DNA of 64,000 nucleotides from JAKFYM01 sp964416595 (lineage in GTDB: Bacteria; Bdellovibrionota; UBA1018; CAIPTA01). The notes beneath the pieces are model-generated. The model was not told where the DNA came from, did no database searches, and was given only the letters and a program-made list of their open reading frames with translations. Each line of letters starts with the position of its first letter. Position 1 is the first letter of the stretch. Both the position numbers and the translations under genes were made by a program. Where the stretch lies: NCBI GenBank assembly GCA_964416595.1, contig CAYQES010000001.1:62001-126000 (forward strand), written 5' to 3'. This document shows positions 8,636 through 17,031 of the stretch, piece by piece.

Positions 8636-9406
8636 ATGCGAATCGTTTCTTGGAATGTAAATGGCATCCGCGCTTGCTTAGGCAAAGGCCTAAGTGATGT
8701 GGCCAAAGATTTTGGGGCAGATTTCCTCTGCCTCCAAGAATCCAAAGCCTGCCCGGAACAAGTCCCCTTCGATAACCACCAGCATTTCCAGGATCTGGCC
8801 TGTGTATGGTCCAGCGCCCAAAAGAAGGGCTATAGTGGCACCGTTGTGTTTACTCCCCACAAAAAGATCGAGCTTAAGTCCCAAATGGGCATACCCGCCT
8901 ATGACGCGGAGGGCAGAGCAACCCTCGCCTATGGACCAGGCTTTACCCTCGTGAATCTCTATTTTCCCAATGGGGCCGCCAGTGACGAACGCCATCGCTT
9001 TAAAATGAAATTCCTAGAAGATCTCCTGCCGTGGCTGAAAAAACTGGAAAAAGAGCGGGGCCCCCTCATCATTTGCGGGGATTATAATATTGCCCACCAG
9101 GAAATCGACATCCACGATCCTGTTCGTAACCAAGATAGTTCGGGGTTTCGGCCCGAAGAGCGAGCATGGATGACCCGTTTTCTTGCCTCCGGATTTATTG
9201 ATACCTTCCGCTACGTGCACCCAGAGGCCAAGGATTGCTACAGTTGGTGGTCGTTTCGGCAAGCTTCCCGGGCCCGCAATAAAGGTTGGCGGATCGATTA
9301 CATTTCCGTTTCCAAAAGTCTAGAGGATAAAATCAAACGAGCCGAGATTCATCCAGAAGTGTTAGGTTCGGATCATTGCCCGGTGAGTTTAGACCTTTCG
9401 CTTTGA
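8636..9406 (+). CDS. xthA: Exodeoxyribonuclease III
   Basis: Mg-dependent AP endonuclease and 3'-repair exonuclease of base-excision repair, 256 residues. Active-site motifs are all present: SWNVNGIRA at the N-terminus, LQESK with the metal-binding Glu, CGDYNIAH, the WWSFR segment and the terminal LGSDHCPVSL with the catalytic Asp-His. The ATG directly follows the phnE stop codon and has no clear ribosome-binding site of its own, which suggests translational coupling. Confidence 0.96.
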   Translation: MRIVSWNVNGIRACLGKGLSDVAKDFGADFLCLQESKACPEQVPFDNHQHFQDLACVWSSAQKKGYSGTVVFTPHKKIELKSQMGIPAYDAEGRATLAYGPGFTLVNLYFPNGAASDERHRFKMKFLEDLLPWLKKLEKERGPLIICGDYNIAHQEIDIHDPVRNQDSSGFRPEERAWMTRFLASGFIDTFRYVHPEAKDCYSWWSFRQASRARNKGWRIDYISVSKSLEDKIKRAEIHPEVLGSDHCPVSLDLSL

Positions 9407-9506
9407 GCTTTCTTTGTCAAGAGTCAAAATGATCCACAGTTTATGCGGTAAAATCATTTTCCTCTATTCATCGACGACAAAGAAAACAAAAAAAATATAA
9501 AAAAAG

Positions 9507-9534
9507 TTGATTCTAGATTAATTCTGACTATACA
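9507..9534 (+). promoter_or_regulatory. Sigma-70-type promoter for the HTH gene
   Basis: TTGATT (9507-9512), a 16-base spacer and TATACA (9529-9534) lie in an AT-rich gap after xthA, about 42 bases before the HTH gene start. The leader holds GAGGTAG as a ribosome-binding site. Confidence 0.6.
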
Positions 9535-9576
9535 TTAGGGCTCCATTCAATAGACATTGTTGAGGTAGATCAGTAT

Positions 9577-9849
9577 ATGAAAGAGTTGTTCTCGGTTCTT
9601 GGAAATTTCTTGCAAACCAAACGCACAAAAATTGGCTTAAGCCAAGGCGATGTAGCCAGCAAATTGGGCTATTCTTCTCCTCAATTTATTTCGAATTTTG
9701 AACGGGGCCTTTGCGCGCCGCCCCTAAATAAACTTAAGTTGCTCGTGCAACTTTACGACCTCAACGGCGAAGAAGTGATGAAACTCATGCTAAAAGAGCA
9801 AGAGAAGCACTTGCGTAAAAGCCTTGGGCTCGCCAAGAAAAAACGTTAG
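9577..9849 (+). CDS. Small HTH XRE-family DNA-binding protein
   Basis: A 90-residue protein that is essentially one Cro/C1-type helix-turn-helix (residues about 10-65: LQTKRTKIGLSQGDVASKLGY, then SSPQFISNFERG). A basic tail ends in KKKR. No ligand, protease or other effector domain is present. A promoter of its own lies upstream. The targets are unknown. Similar single-domain XRE proteins act as regulators or as antitoxins, but no toxin-like partner adjoins it; the next gene is trhO. Confidence 0.8.
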   Translation: MKELFSVLGNFLQTKRTKIGLSQGDVASKLGYSSPQFISNFERGLCAPPLNKLKLLVQLYDLNGEEVMKLMLKEQEKHLRKSLGLAKKKR

Positions 9850-9882
9850 TCCATTTTTTCGTTTTTTGCGTTAAGAAGAAGC

Positions 9883-10656
9883 GTGCGTTTTTTAAACATT
9901 GCCTTCTATCGATTTACGCCCCTCAAAGACCCTGCGGTTACCGCGGATCATTTACAGCAGGCCCTTTTGCCCTTCGGCATAAAGGGCACGCTTATTTTTG
10001 CTCCTGAGGGTGTTAACGGTTTCTTGGCCGGAGAAGAATCCGAAATTCGGGCTGTGATTGCTTTGTTAGAGCAGCAGCCAGGCTTTGCTAATCTGCAAGT
10101 GAAGGAAAGTTATTCCTCCACGCTTCCATTTGAAAAGCTCGCCTTCAAAATTCGCCCGGAAATTGTGACCTTCCGCCACGAAGAGAAGAACCTGCCCGAA
10201 GCCCCTTACCTTTCGCCCCAGGAGTTAGAATCCTGGTACAAGAATGGCGAAGAATTCATCGTGCTCGACACTCGCAACGAATATGAGTTTAAATTGGGAG
10301 CATTTCAAAATGCCCAATCATTGCAACTAAAACAGTTTGTGGAATTTCCCGAGGCTGCTCAATCTTTGCCTCCAGAATGGCGCCATAAAAAAATCCTCAC
10401 CTATTGCACCGGTGGCATCCGCTGCGAAAAAGCGGCCCCCTATTTACGCTCTTTAGGCTTTGATGCTTACCAATTGGACGGCGGAATTTTAAACTATTTT
10501 GAAAAAGTGGGCGACTCTCACTGGCAGGGCGAGTGTTTTGTGTTTGATGAACGGGTAGCATTGAATGCAAATCTTGAAGTAACGGGCGCCACCCTTTGCC
10601 CCCACTGCCAAGGCCCCGTTCCCGCCCTTCAATCCTGCCCCCACTGCGGTGGCTAA
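9883..10656 (+). CDS. trhO: tRNA uridine-34 hydroxylase TrhO (YceA/rhodanese-like)
   Basis: Enzyme that hydroxylates wobble uridine 34 of tRNA to ho5U using oxygen. At 257 residues, it has an N-terminal acylphosphatase-like domain (1-90, with GTLIFAPEGVNGFLAG) followed by a rhodanese domain whose catalytic loop is YCTGGIRCEKA with Cys175. The C-terminus has two CPxC-type pairs (C239/C242 and C252/C255), a probable zinc knuckle. It starts at a GTG; no ATG fits the domain start better. Its stop overlaps the psd start (TAATG). With the MnmD-type gene this is the second wobble-uridine modification gene in the window. Confidence 0.9.
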   Translation: MRFLNIAFYRFTPLKDPAVTADHLQQALLPFGIKGTLIFAPEGVNGFLAGEESEIRAVIALLEQQPGFANLQVKESYSSTLPFEKLAFKIRPEIVTFRHEEKNLPEAPYLSPQELESWYKNGEEFIVLDTRNEYEFKLGAFQNAQSLQLKQFVEFPEAAQSLPPEWRHKKILTYCTGGIRCEKAAPYLRSLGFDAYQLDGGILNYFEKVGDSHWQGECFVFDERVALNANLEVTGATLCPHCQGPVPALQSCPHCGG

Positions 10657-11537
10657 TGAGCATTCAATACTGGAATCGCCGCCAGGGCCGCATGGAAACA
10701 GAAAATGTTTATGGGGATTTTTTTGTGCGTTTATTGTACGGCAATCCCTTAGGTTTTTTTGTAGCCGATTCCCTTTTCGTGAGGAAAGCGGTGAGCCGCC
10801 TCTATGGAGGATGGCAAAGCGCTTCTTCTAGCCAAAAAAAAATCCAGCCCTTTGTGGAACGCTTCCAAATTCCCATGGAGCAATATGCGCCAGGGCCCTT
10901 TGGCTCCTTTAATGAATTTTTTATCCGTCCTTTTAAAGCCGGCCAGCGCTCCTTTCCTAAAGAAGAAAATCTTATGGGGGCCTTTGCGGAAGGCCGCTAT
11001 TTAGCCTTTGCGGATTCTAGTGCTGTGGTTGAGTTGCCTGTCAAAGGTTTAGGAATTGATCCCTTGGTGCTTTTGGGAAAAACCCCAGGTAAAGAGCGCT
11101 TCCGTGGTGGTGCTTGCCTCTTAGCGAGGCTTTGCCCCGTGGACTACCACCGCTTTCACTTTCCCGATGCGGGCCAACTCTCCCATTTCCATGAAGAAAC
11201 CGGGAAACTCCATTCCGTGAATCCATTAGCTTTGAGCCGGCACCCGGAACTTTTTTTAACCAATGAGCGGCACATTAGTTTGTTAGAAACCAAAAATTTT
11301 GGTTGTTTAGCCTATGTGGAAGTGGGCGCCCTCTGTGTGGGTAAGATTGTGCAAACTCATCAGGGCAATTTTACCCGGGGCCAAGAAAAGGGGTATTTTC
11401 TCTTTGGGGCTTCTACTGTGGTAGTCTATGGAGAGAAAGGCGCCTGGCAGCCAGAACAAGATTTATTGGATCGCTCAAGGGAAGGCATTGAAACCCTCGT
11501 GGAGCTCGGCAGCCCCGTTGCAAGGAGAAGTTTGTGA
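10656..11537 (+). CDS. psd: Phosphatidylserine decarboxylase
   Basis: Makes phosphatidylethanolamine from phosphatidylserine at the inner membrane. The chosen ATG (10656) overlaps the trhO stop; a longer frame to 10596 would only read through trhO. At 293 residues, it has the N-terminal signature FGSFNEFFIRPFK (about 82-94) and the central PVDYHRFHFP segment. The self-cleavage site is GAST, with Ser253 becoming the pyruvoyl group; the more common forms are LGST or GGST. It belongs to the soluble-type group like the enzymes of Chlamydia and Clostridium rather than the E. coli-length form. The last 4 bases overlap metG. Confidence 0.93.
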   Translation: MSIQYWNRRQGRMETENVYGDFFVRLLYGNPLGFFVADSLFVRKAVSRLYGGWQSASSSQKKIQPFVERFQIPMEQYAPGPFGSFNEFFIRPFKAGQRSFPKEENLMGAFAEGRYLAFADSSAVVELPVKGLGIDPLVLLGKTPGKERFRGGACLLARLCPVDYHRFHFPDAGQLSHFHEETGKLHSVNPLALSRHPELFLTNERHISLLETKNFGCLAYVEVGALCVGKIVQTHQGNFTRGQEKGYFLFGASTVVVYGEKGAWQPEQDLLDRSREGIETLVELGSPVARRSL

Positions 11538-13090
11538 CCCGTTTTTACCTCACCACTCCCATTTATTATGTAAACGACACTCCCCACATTGGCCACGCCT
11601 ACACCACCGTGGTAGCCGATGTGTTCTGCCGCTACCATCGCCTCTTTGGCCATGAAGTGAAATTACTCACCGGCGTGGATGAACACGGCCAAAAAGTGCA
11701 GCAAGCCACCCAGAAACACGGAGTCGAGCCCCAACCCTACGTGGATTCCATGGCGGAAAATTTCAAGGAAATCTGGAAAGAGCTTTCCATTGATTACGAT
11801 ATTTTCTTTCGCACCACGGATGAGTTTCACAAAAAGGCCGTACAAAAGTGTCTGATGGAGCTCTATGAAAAGGGTGAGATCTATAGCGAGGATTACGAAG
11901 GCCTCTATTCCGTGAGCGAAGAAATTTTCTACACCGAAAAAGATCTCGTGAACGGTAAAACTCCCCAGGGCAACGAAGTGGTTAAGATTAAGGAAAAAAA
12001 TTATTTTTTCCGGATGTCAAAATACCAATCGGCTTTAATTGAGCATATCCAGAAAAATCCTGGCTTCATCCAGCCCGAAGTTCGGCGCAATGAAGTGCTG
12101 GGATTTTTACGTCAACCACTCCATGATCTTTGTATTTCCCGGCCTAAAGCGCGCCTTTCCTGGGGAATTGAATTGCCGTTCGATAAAGATTATGTGACCT
12201 ACGTTTGGTTCGATGCGCTTTTGAACTACGCCACCGGTGTAGGCTACCAGCAGCCGGAACGGGCTAAGGAGTTTACCACCTGGTGGCAAGAAACCCGAGC
12301 CATCCATCTTGTAGGAAAAGATATTCTCAACACCCACGCGGTGTACTGGCCCACCATGCTTATGGCGTTAGGTGTGGCATTGCCAAAAACTATTTTTGCC
12401 CACGGCTGGTGGCTCACCGATAGCGGAGAAAAAATGAGTAAGAGTAAGGGCACCGTGGTGAAACCCTTGGATATGAAATCCATCGTGGGCGTGGATCCTT
12501 TACGCTATTTTCTTACCCGCGATATCGCTTTTGGAAACGACGCCGCCTTTTCCCCGGATCTTGTGGTAACCCGCGTGAATGCGGAACTTGCCAACAACTT
12601 AGGCAACCTTCTTTCCCGCACCACAAACTTGGTAGATAAAAATTTCGCGGGCGCTTGCCCTACTTTGCCTGCTAGTCCGGCGCCGGAAACAAAAGTGCTT
12701 TTGGAAAAATTTTCGGGGCTAGCGAGTGATGTGCAAAAGGCCATTCTGGCCATGGATCCCCAAGGAGCCGTGCAAGCCGTAGTGGATGCTCTATCGGACA
12801 CCAACCGCTATATCGGCGATCGGGCACCTTGGAAACAAGTGAAAGAGGATTTGCCCGCCGCCGGTGAAACTTTATTTACCTGTTTAGAGATGCTGCGACT
12901 CGCAGGGATTTTGCTCTCGCCCGTGATGCCGGAAAAATGCGCATCGATCTTGGCCACGATTGGCTGGGAGAAAGAACCTGCTTTTGGTGATGCTTTACGG
13001 GTGCCCGGGATGGCTTCTGGAATGAAAGTGCAGAAGGCGGAGCCCTTGTTTCCCCGGGTGGAGTGGAAGAGCGATACGGCAGGCGGATAA
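11534..13090 (+). CDS. metG: Methionyl-tRNA synthetase
   Basis: Class I synthetase of 518 residues. The HIGH motif is at residues 18-21 and KMSKS lies in GEKMSKSKGT near 300. The family blocks TTPIYYVNDTPHIGHAYT, GVDEHGQKV and DALLNY are all present. Where most MetRS have a zinc knuckle ('WYCVRCEAFY'), this one reads LYSVSEEIFY and has no cysteine cluster, so it belongs to the group that has lost the zinc ligands. There is no C-terminal tRNA-binding (EMAP/Trbp111) extension. It starts at a GTG that overlaps the psd stop (GTGA). Confidence 0.96.
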   Translation: MTRFYLTTPIYYVNDTPHIGHAYTTVVADVFCRYHRLFGHEVKLLTGVDEHGQKVQQATQKHGVEPQPYVDSMAENFKEIWKELSIDYDIFFRTTDEFHKKAVQKCLMELYEKGEIYSEDYEGLYSVSEEIFYTEKDLVNGKTPQGNEVVKIKEKNYFFRMSKYQSALIEHIQKNPGFIQPEVRRNEVLGFLRQPLHDLCISRPKARLSWGIELPFDKDYVTYVWFDALLNYATGVGYQQPERAKEFTTWWQETRAIHLVGKDILNTHAVYWPTMLMALGVALPKTIFAHGWWLTDSGEKMSKSKGTVVKPLDMKSIVGVDPLRYFLTRDIAFGNDAAFSPDLVVTRVNAELANNLGNLLSRTTNLVDKNFAGACPTLPASPAPETKVLLEKFSGLASDVQKAILAMDPQGAVQAVVDALSDTNRYIGDRAPWKQVKEDLPAAGETLFTCLEMLRLAGILLSPVMPEKCASILATIGWEKEPAFGDALRVPGMASGMKVQKAEPLFPRVEWKSDTAGG

Positions 13091-13109
13091 ATTAGTTAAC
13101 GCGCCGCTT

Positions 13110-13128
13110 GTCCGGCGCCGGACTTTTT
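13110..13128 (+). terminator. Rho-independent terminator after metG
   Basis: A perfect 14-base palindrome GTCCGGCGCCGGAC followed at once by TTTTT, 19 bases after the metG stop codon. It probably ends the long rightward run. Confidence 0.7.
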
Positions 13129-13206
13129 CACAATCGCCATCGTTTTAAAACGGGCCGCAGAGGGCCAATCATGGACTTCTCTTCAACACAAGAGTAGGAA
13201 AATGAA

Positions 13207-14070
13207 ATGGAAATTCATCCATTCAAAGAAGCGCTTTTGCCCGAACTTGTAGCATTACAAAACAGGCTAGCACCGATCAGACGCCACATGAGCGTACCCA
13301 CGCTTAAAGACGCGTTGATGGACTCGACACGAGAAGGTGGAAAGAATGTATGTCTTGCATATGATGGCGCGGATTTATCCGGCTTTCTTGCTTGGGTCGA
13401 AGGTAACTACGGAGAGTTTTTCGGCTCCCCCTTTGTAGCCAGTAGTGAAACGGTAGCACAAGCCCTAATGGATATTTTGCTTAAGCAAGCGAATGCCAAA
13501 AATTGGATTCGAGTCTCTGCCTTTCCGGAAGAGACTGGAAAAATTTTTGCTTTAAAGGACAGGGCATTTGCCCCTGCTTTTGAATTCGTAGAGTTTGAGG
13601 CCAACTTAAGTAATCACCAAGACGCAATCCTACCTGATGGAATTAGTGACCAATTAGTCACAGAAATGCATCCCGCTGAATTTGCGCGCTTAAACAATGA
13701 TGCGTTTGTTGGTGTCGATAACTCATTGCCAATAGACAACGAAGAGGCAAAAGAAATCCTCTCATCTCCGCTTCTGGATCCAGCGTTATCTCGCATTTGG
13801 CGAAATCAATCAGGAGAAGCTCTGGCTTTTTCTTTGGGAAATAAGGACGGGTACCTGGATGCTATCGGTCTGATTCCATCGGCTCAACGAAAAGGCATCG
13901 GAACTCAACTTTATACTTGGATACTTTCACAAGCGGCGAAAAACGGATTCAGTAGAGTTTTCACTACTGTGAGCTCCCGCAACGAGGGCTCACTCAGATT
14001 GCATCGGCGCCTCGGTATAAATGAAGTTGAGCGCCGTACAGTTTGGGAAAAGAAGCTTCTCGTGCTCTAA
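13207..14070 (+). CDS. GNAT-family N-acetyltransferase
   Basis: 287 residues with a clear GNAT acetyl-CoA fold in the C-terminal half: LIPSAQRKGIGTQLYTWIL (motif A, RxxGxG/A, about residues 222-240) followed by the NEGSLRLHRRLGI motif B. The N-terminal half (ALLPELVALQNRL, then FLAWVEGNYGEFFGSPF) looks like a second, degenerate GNAT domain, as in double-GNAT proteins. AGTAGGAAA serves as ribosome-binding site. Base composition appears more AT-rich than neighbouring genes, and it is bounded by a terminator on the left and a nested palindrome on the right, so recent acquisition is possible. The acceptor is unknown. Confidence 0.82.
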   Translation: MEIHPFKEALLPELVALQNRLAPIRRHMSVPTLKDALMDSTREGGKNVCLAYDGADLSGFLAWVEGNYGEFFGSPFVASSETVAQALMDILLKQANAKNWIRVSAFPEETGKIFALKDRAFAPAFEFVEFEANLSNHQDAILPDGISDQLVTEMHPAEFARLNNDAFVGVDNSLPIDNEEAKEILSSPLLDPALSRIWRNQSGEALAFSLGNKDGYLDAIGLIPSAQRKGIGTQLYTWILSQAAKNGFSRVFTTVSSRNEGSLRLHRRLGINEVERRTVWEKKLLVL

Positions 14071-14138
14071 ATTCCCTTATTTTCCTTTCCGCACCCCACC
14101 AGAATTTTAAATTATCCCCGCTGCCTCGTGCGATCTTC

Positions 14139-14204
14139 AATCATTACTCTAACGCTCCCATTCCATGGGTTGCCCCATGGAATAATGCGCCAAAAGTAAT
14201 GATT
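14139..14204. repeat. Nested perfect inverted repeats (possible bidirectional terminator)
   Basis: Outer 10-bp perfect arms AATCATTACT (14139-14148) and AGTAATGATT (14195-14204) enclose a second perfect 10-bp hairpin, ATTCCATGGG (14160-14169) with CCCATGGAAT (14174-14183) and a 4-base loop. ATTTTTG follows. It lies between the convergent ends of the GNAT gene and the next leftward gene, so a two-way terminator is the simplest reading. Confidence 0.65.
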
Positions 14205-14227
14205 ATTTTTGATGGAATAAACCGCGC

Positions 14228-14716
14228 TTAAAGCTTCAATCCCGCGATCAACTCATGATCAAGATCAATGCGAATCGAGCAGCTGTAGAGATTGAGCTCA
14301 TTGCCCTTGGAGGTGCGAATCACTTGCACGCATTGGCTAGGTGGATAGAGACGGCCAAAGAAGCGGGCCACGCCTTTGCGGCCGTCGCTATAGCTCACGT
14401 ATTGTTCCGTGGAATAGGGAGCCACGGCGTCGTATAGATTTTTGGCGTTGGTGCCCACGCAGTCCACACTCACGATGGCCCAGTTGCGTCCGTCCACCAC
14501 TACCTTATTCACTTCTAAATTTTCGGCGGTGGCTTTTTCGCCTAAGCAAGCTTTTAAAGCTTTGGAAATCCTAAGGTCTACTTTCCCAGGGGTAGCAACG
14601 CCTCTTGAACCAAGAGAAGCGATCTCCCGATTGCCAACTGGCAAATTGGATTGGAAATAAATGCCGAAGGCAAAACAGAAGAGCGACAAAACTACTATAA
14701 AGAGAATTTTGTTCAT
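14228..14716 (-). CDS. Hypothetical exported/anchored protein
   Basis: About 162 residues with an N-terminal hydrophobic segment (MNKILFIVVLSLFCFAFGIYF) that could be a signal peptide or a membrane anchor. Four cysteines in the mature part (CLGEKA, DCVG, QCVQV, YSCSIRI) could form two disulphides, which agrees with a periplasmic place. I do not recognise a family. The start at 14716 was chosen because AAGG lies just before it and the hydrophobic segment begins there; a GTG at 14740 would add eight residues. It converges with the GNAT gene. Confidence 0.6.
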   Translation of the reverse strand: MNKILFIVVLSLFCFAFGIYFQSNLPVGNREIASLGSRGVATPGKVDLRISKALKACLGEKATAENLEVNKVVVDGRNWAIVSVDCVGTNAKNLYDAVAPYSTEQYVSYSDGRKGVARFFGRLYPPSQCVQVIRTSKGNELNLYSCSIRIDLDHELIAGLKL

Positions 14717-14826
14717 TACCTTATCTATCGGTAAGAACACCTTAAGGCATTAGGGCCAACAAATACTTTTCTAGCTAAAAAACTTCCAATGATTTTAGGC
14801 AGTTCGCCCTGAACCGCTGCCAGGTA

Positions 14827-16725
14827 TTAGACCCAAAAAATGCGGGTGAGATGGAACGCAAAGAAGGCCGTGCCGTAGGCCAGTAGAAACATATAGCCAA
14901 ACATAAAGAGCGGAATTTTCCAGGAGTTGGTTTCCCGCTTAGCCACTCCCAGAGTGGAAATGCACTGCAAAGAAAAAGCAAAGAACACAAGCAAGCTCAC
15001 GCAAGTGGCAAGCGTATAAAGAGGCTGGCCATTCTCATCCTTACTTTCCAGAAGAGTTTTACTTAAGCCCTCGGAATGTTCGTCCACCTCGCCTAAGGCA
15101 AACACTGTTCCTAAAGTGGAAACAAAAACTTCCCGGGCAGCGAGGGAAGCCACGATGCCGATGGTGAGTTTCCAGTCGTAACCAATGGGGCGAAACACGG
15201 GTTCTAAAAATTGCCCTAAACGGCCGCCATAGCTTTCTTGCAACTGCAAGGCACTACTCTTGGCTTCCAGTTCCTCGGCACTGATGCCGGGATTGGCAGC
15301 AGTGATTTCCTCTGTGGAAACCTGGGGAAAACTCAACAGCATCCACAATAAAATCGCCATGGCGGCGATGATGGTTCCGGCCTTTTTCAAAAAAGAGCTC
15401 ACGCGGGTCCAAACGAAACGGAAAAGCTCGGGCCAGTTGGGCATGCGGTAGCGGGGCAAATGGATAAAATCCACCAAATGTTTTTGTTTATGAAAATGCA
15501 ATTTATGCAACACCAACGCCACGAGGAGCGCCACCACAACGGCCAAAGCATACATGCCGAACATCACGAGGCCTTGGAGGCTGAAAATTCCGTAGTAGGC
15601 TTGAGGAATGAAAGTGGAAATGAGGAGCGTATACACCGGCAAGCGAGCGGAACAAGTCATCAAAGGAGAAATGAGGATGGTGATTAAACGGGTGCGCTGG
15701 CTTTCGATCGTGCGCGTGGCCATGATGCCAGGAACTGCGCAAGCCACGGAGGATAGGAGCGGGATGAAAACTTTGCCGTCGAGGCCATAAGGCTTCATCA
15801 AGCGATCCACCATATAGGCCACCCGAGGTAAATATCCGGAATATTCTAGAAGCCCAATCAACAAAAAGAGAATCGCAATCTGCGGCACAAACACTAATAC
15901 CGCGCCGATGCCCGCGAGCACTCCATCGGCTAAGAGCGATGCCGCGAGTTCATGGGTGATATTTGTTTTAGTGAATTCCTGCAACCAACCAATCCCTGCC
16001 TCCACTCCATCGGAAAGAGGAGCGGCCCAGGTGAAGATCGACTGGAACACCACAAACATGGCGAACAAAAAAACCACGGGGCCAAGAAAACGATGCAAAA
16101 GAAAATTGTCGATGCGAGCATCCCGATCCCGCAGCACCTGATTTCCACCCTGGTTGAGGGCTCCCAAACGGCGCGCCTCAGAACGGGCTTCCCGATGGAG
16201 TTCTACAGAGGGAGGAGTAACGTGCCCACTAGCGCCGGTGGCAGAGTAGCGACTCACAAATTTTTTCAACGCTTCCACGCCTTCGCCTAAACGGGCGGAC
16301 ACAGGAAAAAATGGAATTCCCGCAAGATCTGACATACCCGCCAAATCCAAAATCCGGCGATTGGCGCGCACTTCGTCCATCATATTTACGGCGATCGCGA
16401 CTTCATGGCCTTGTTTTTTTAACAGAAGTGGCAGAATCAATTCTTGCTCGAGATTGTTACCGTCCACCACGAACACCACGAGGCTGCCCTTTTTTTCTTC
16501 CAGGTGCCTTAAAGCCACTTCTTCATCCAAAGAATTAGCTTTTAAAGAATACACTCCTGGTAAATCCGTAAGATCGAAAGTGGTTTCACCGTCGATCACC
16601 GAGGCCGTTTTTTTCTCCACCGTGCAGCCCGCATAGTTGGCCACCTTCTGGTTGGCGTTGGCCATGCGATTGAACAGAGTGCTTTTTCCAGAATTGGGCC
16701 GCCCCGCCAGAATCACTTCTTTCAT
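14827..16725 (-). CDS. feoB: Ferrous iron transport protein B
   Basis: Inner-membrane Fe(II) importer with a cytoplasmic G domain. The start at 16725 overlaps the feoA stop (ATGA) and has GGAAG before it; a longer frame to 16752 only reads inside feoA. About 632 residues. G1 is GRPNSGKST at residues 8-16, followed by the DLPGVYSL switch and NMMD (G4). After these come a helical spacer and a polytopic C-terminal half with the Gate motifs (PQIAILFLLIGLLEYSGYLPR, then SSVACAVPGI). It is shorter than the 773-residue E. coli protein but intact in its domains. Confidence 0.96.
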   Translation of the reverse strand: MKEVILAGRPNSGKSTLFNRMANANQKVANYAGCTVEKKTASVIDGETTFDLTDLPGVYSLKANSLDEEVALRHLEEKKGSLVVFVVDGNNLEQELILPLLLKKQGHEVAIAVNMMDEVRANRRILDLAGMSDLAGIPFFPVSARLGEGVEALKKFVSRYSATGASGHVTPPSVELHREARSEARRLGALNQGGNQVLRDRDARIDNFLLHRFLGPVVFLFAMFVVFQSIFTWAAPLSDGVEAGIGWLQEFTKTNITHELAASLLADGVLAGIGAVLVFVPQIAILFLLIGLLEYSGYLPRVAYMVDRLMKPYGLDGKVFIPLLSSVACAVPGIMATRTIESQRTRLITILISPLMTCSARLPVYTLLISTFIPQAYYGIFSLQGLVMFGMYALAVVVALLVALVLHKLHFHKQKHLVDFIHLPRYRMPNWPELFRFVWTRVSSFLKKAGTIIAAMAILLWMLLSFPQVSTEEITAANPGISAEELEAKSSALQLQESYGGRLGQFLEPVFRPIGYDWKLTIGIVASLAAREVFVSTLGTVFALGEVDEHSEGLSKTLLESKDENGQPLYTLATCVSLLVFFAFSLQCISTLGVAKRETNSWKIPLFMFGYMFLLAYGTAFFAFHLTRIFWV

Positions 16726-16949
16726 GATACTTCCACCTGGATTTGGCGGCACACTTCAGAGCGCAACGTAAAAAGATGGGAGCCAATGAGGAGGCTCACA
16801 GGATCCCCCAAAGGAGCCACATGGCATTTTTGGATGATTTCTCCCACGTCGAGCCCAAGCTGCACGAGCACCAATTGCACCTCTTCAGAAAATCCCTGGA
16901 GGGTAAGAATCTTGAGTGGCTGTTGGAAGGGCGCGTCCCAAAGGGTCAT
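16722..16949 (-). CDS. feoA: Ferrous iron transport protein A
   Basis: Small SH3-like cytoplasmic partner of FeoB, 75 residues. The FeoA pattern is visible: a hydrophobic core LQGFSEEVQLVLVQLGLDVGE, then GDPVSLLIGSHLFTLRSEVCRQIQV. The stop codon overlaps the feoB start. The start codon lies only 6 bases after the -10 of its promoter, with no Shine-Dalgarno sequence between, so the message is probably leaderless. Confidence 0.9.
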   Translation of the reverse strand: MTLWDAPFQQPLKILTLQGFSEEVQLVLVQLGLDVGEIIQKCHVAPLGDPVSLLIGSHLFTLRSEVCRQIQVEVS

Positions 16950-16955
16950 TTTTTC

Positions 16956-16984
16956 TTGGTACTCTTTTTGAGAATGATTGTCAA
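16956..16984 (-). promoter_or_regulatory. feoA promoter with an embedded Fur box
   Basis: Reading leftward: TTGACA (16984-16979), a 17-base spacer and TACCAA (16961-16956). The palindrome TGAGAATGATTGTCA (16969-16983) matches the 7-1-7 Fur consensus TGATAATnATTATCA at all but two specific bases. It covers the -35 and part of the spacer, the usual place for repression by Fe-Fur. This is inference from sequence; no Fur gene is in the window. Confidence 0.75.
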
Positions 16985-17015
16985 TAAGCCAGGGGGAGCG
17001 CTTCTATTTTAGGTG

Positions 17016-17024
17016 TGCTACTAT
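17016..17024 (+). promoter_or_regulatory. Extended -10 promoter for the nitronate monooxygenase gene
   Basis: TGC followed by TACTAT (17019-17024), an extended -10 element, ends 7 bases before the ATG at 17032. No Shine-Dalgarno sequence separates them. I could not find a good -35, as is usual for extended -10 promoters. Confidence 0.5.
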
Positions 17025-17031
17025 TGCCTTC

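Noticed and set aside
14139..14204. Nested palindrome as an integron attC site
   Set aside because: The GTTRRRY/RYYYAAC core sites are not found at the ends.
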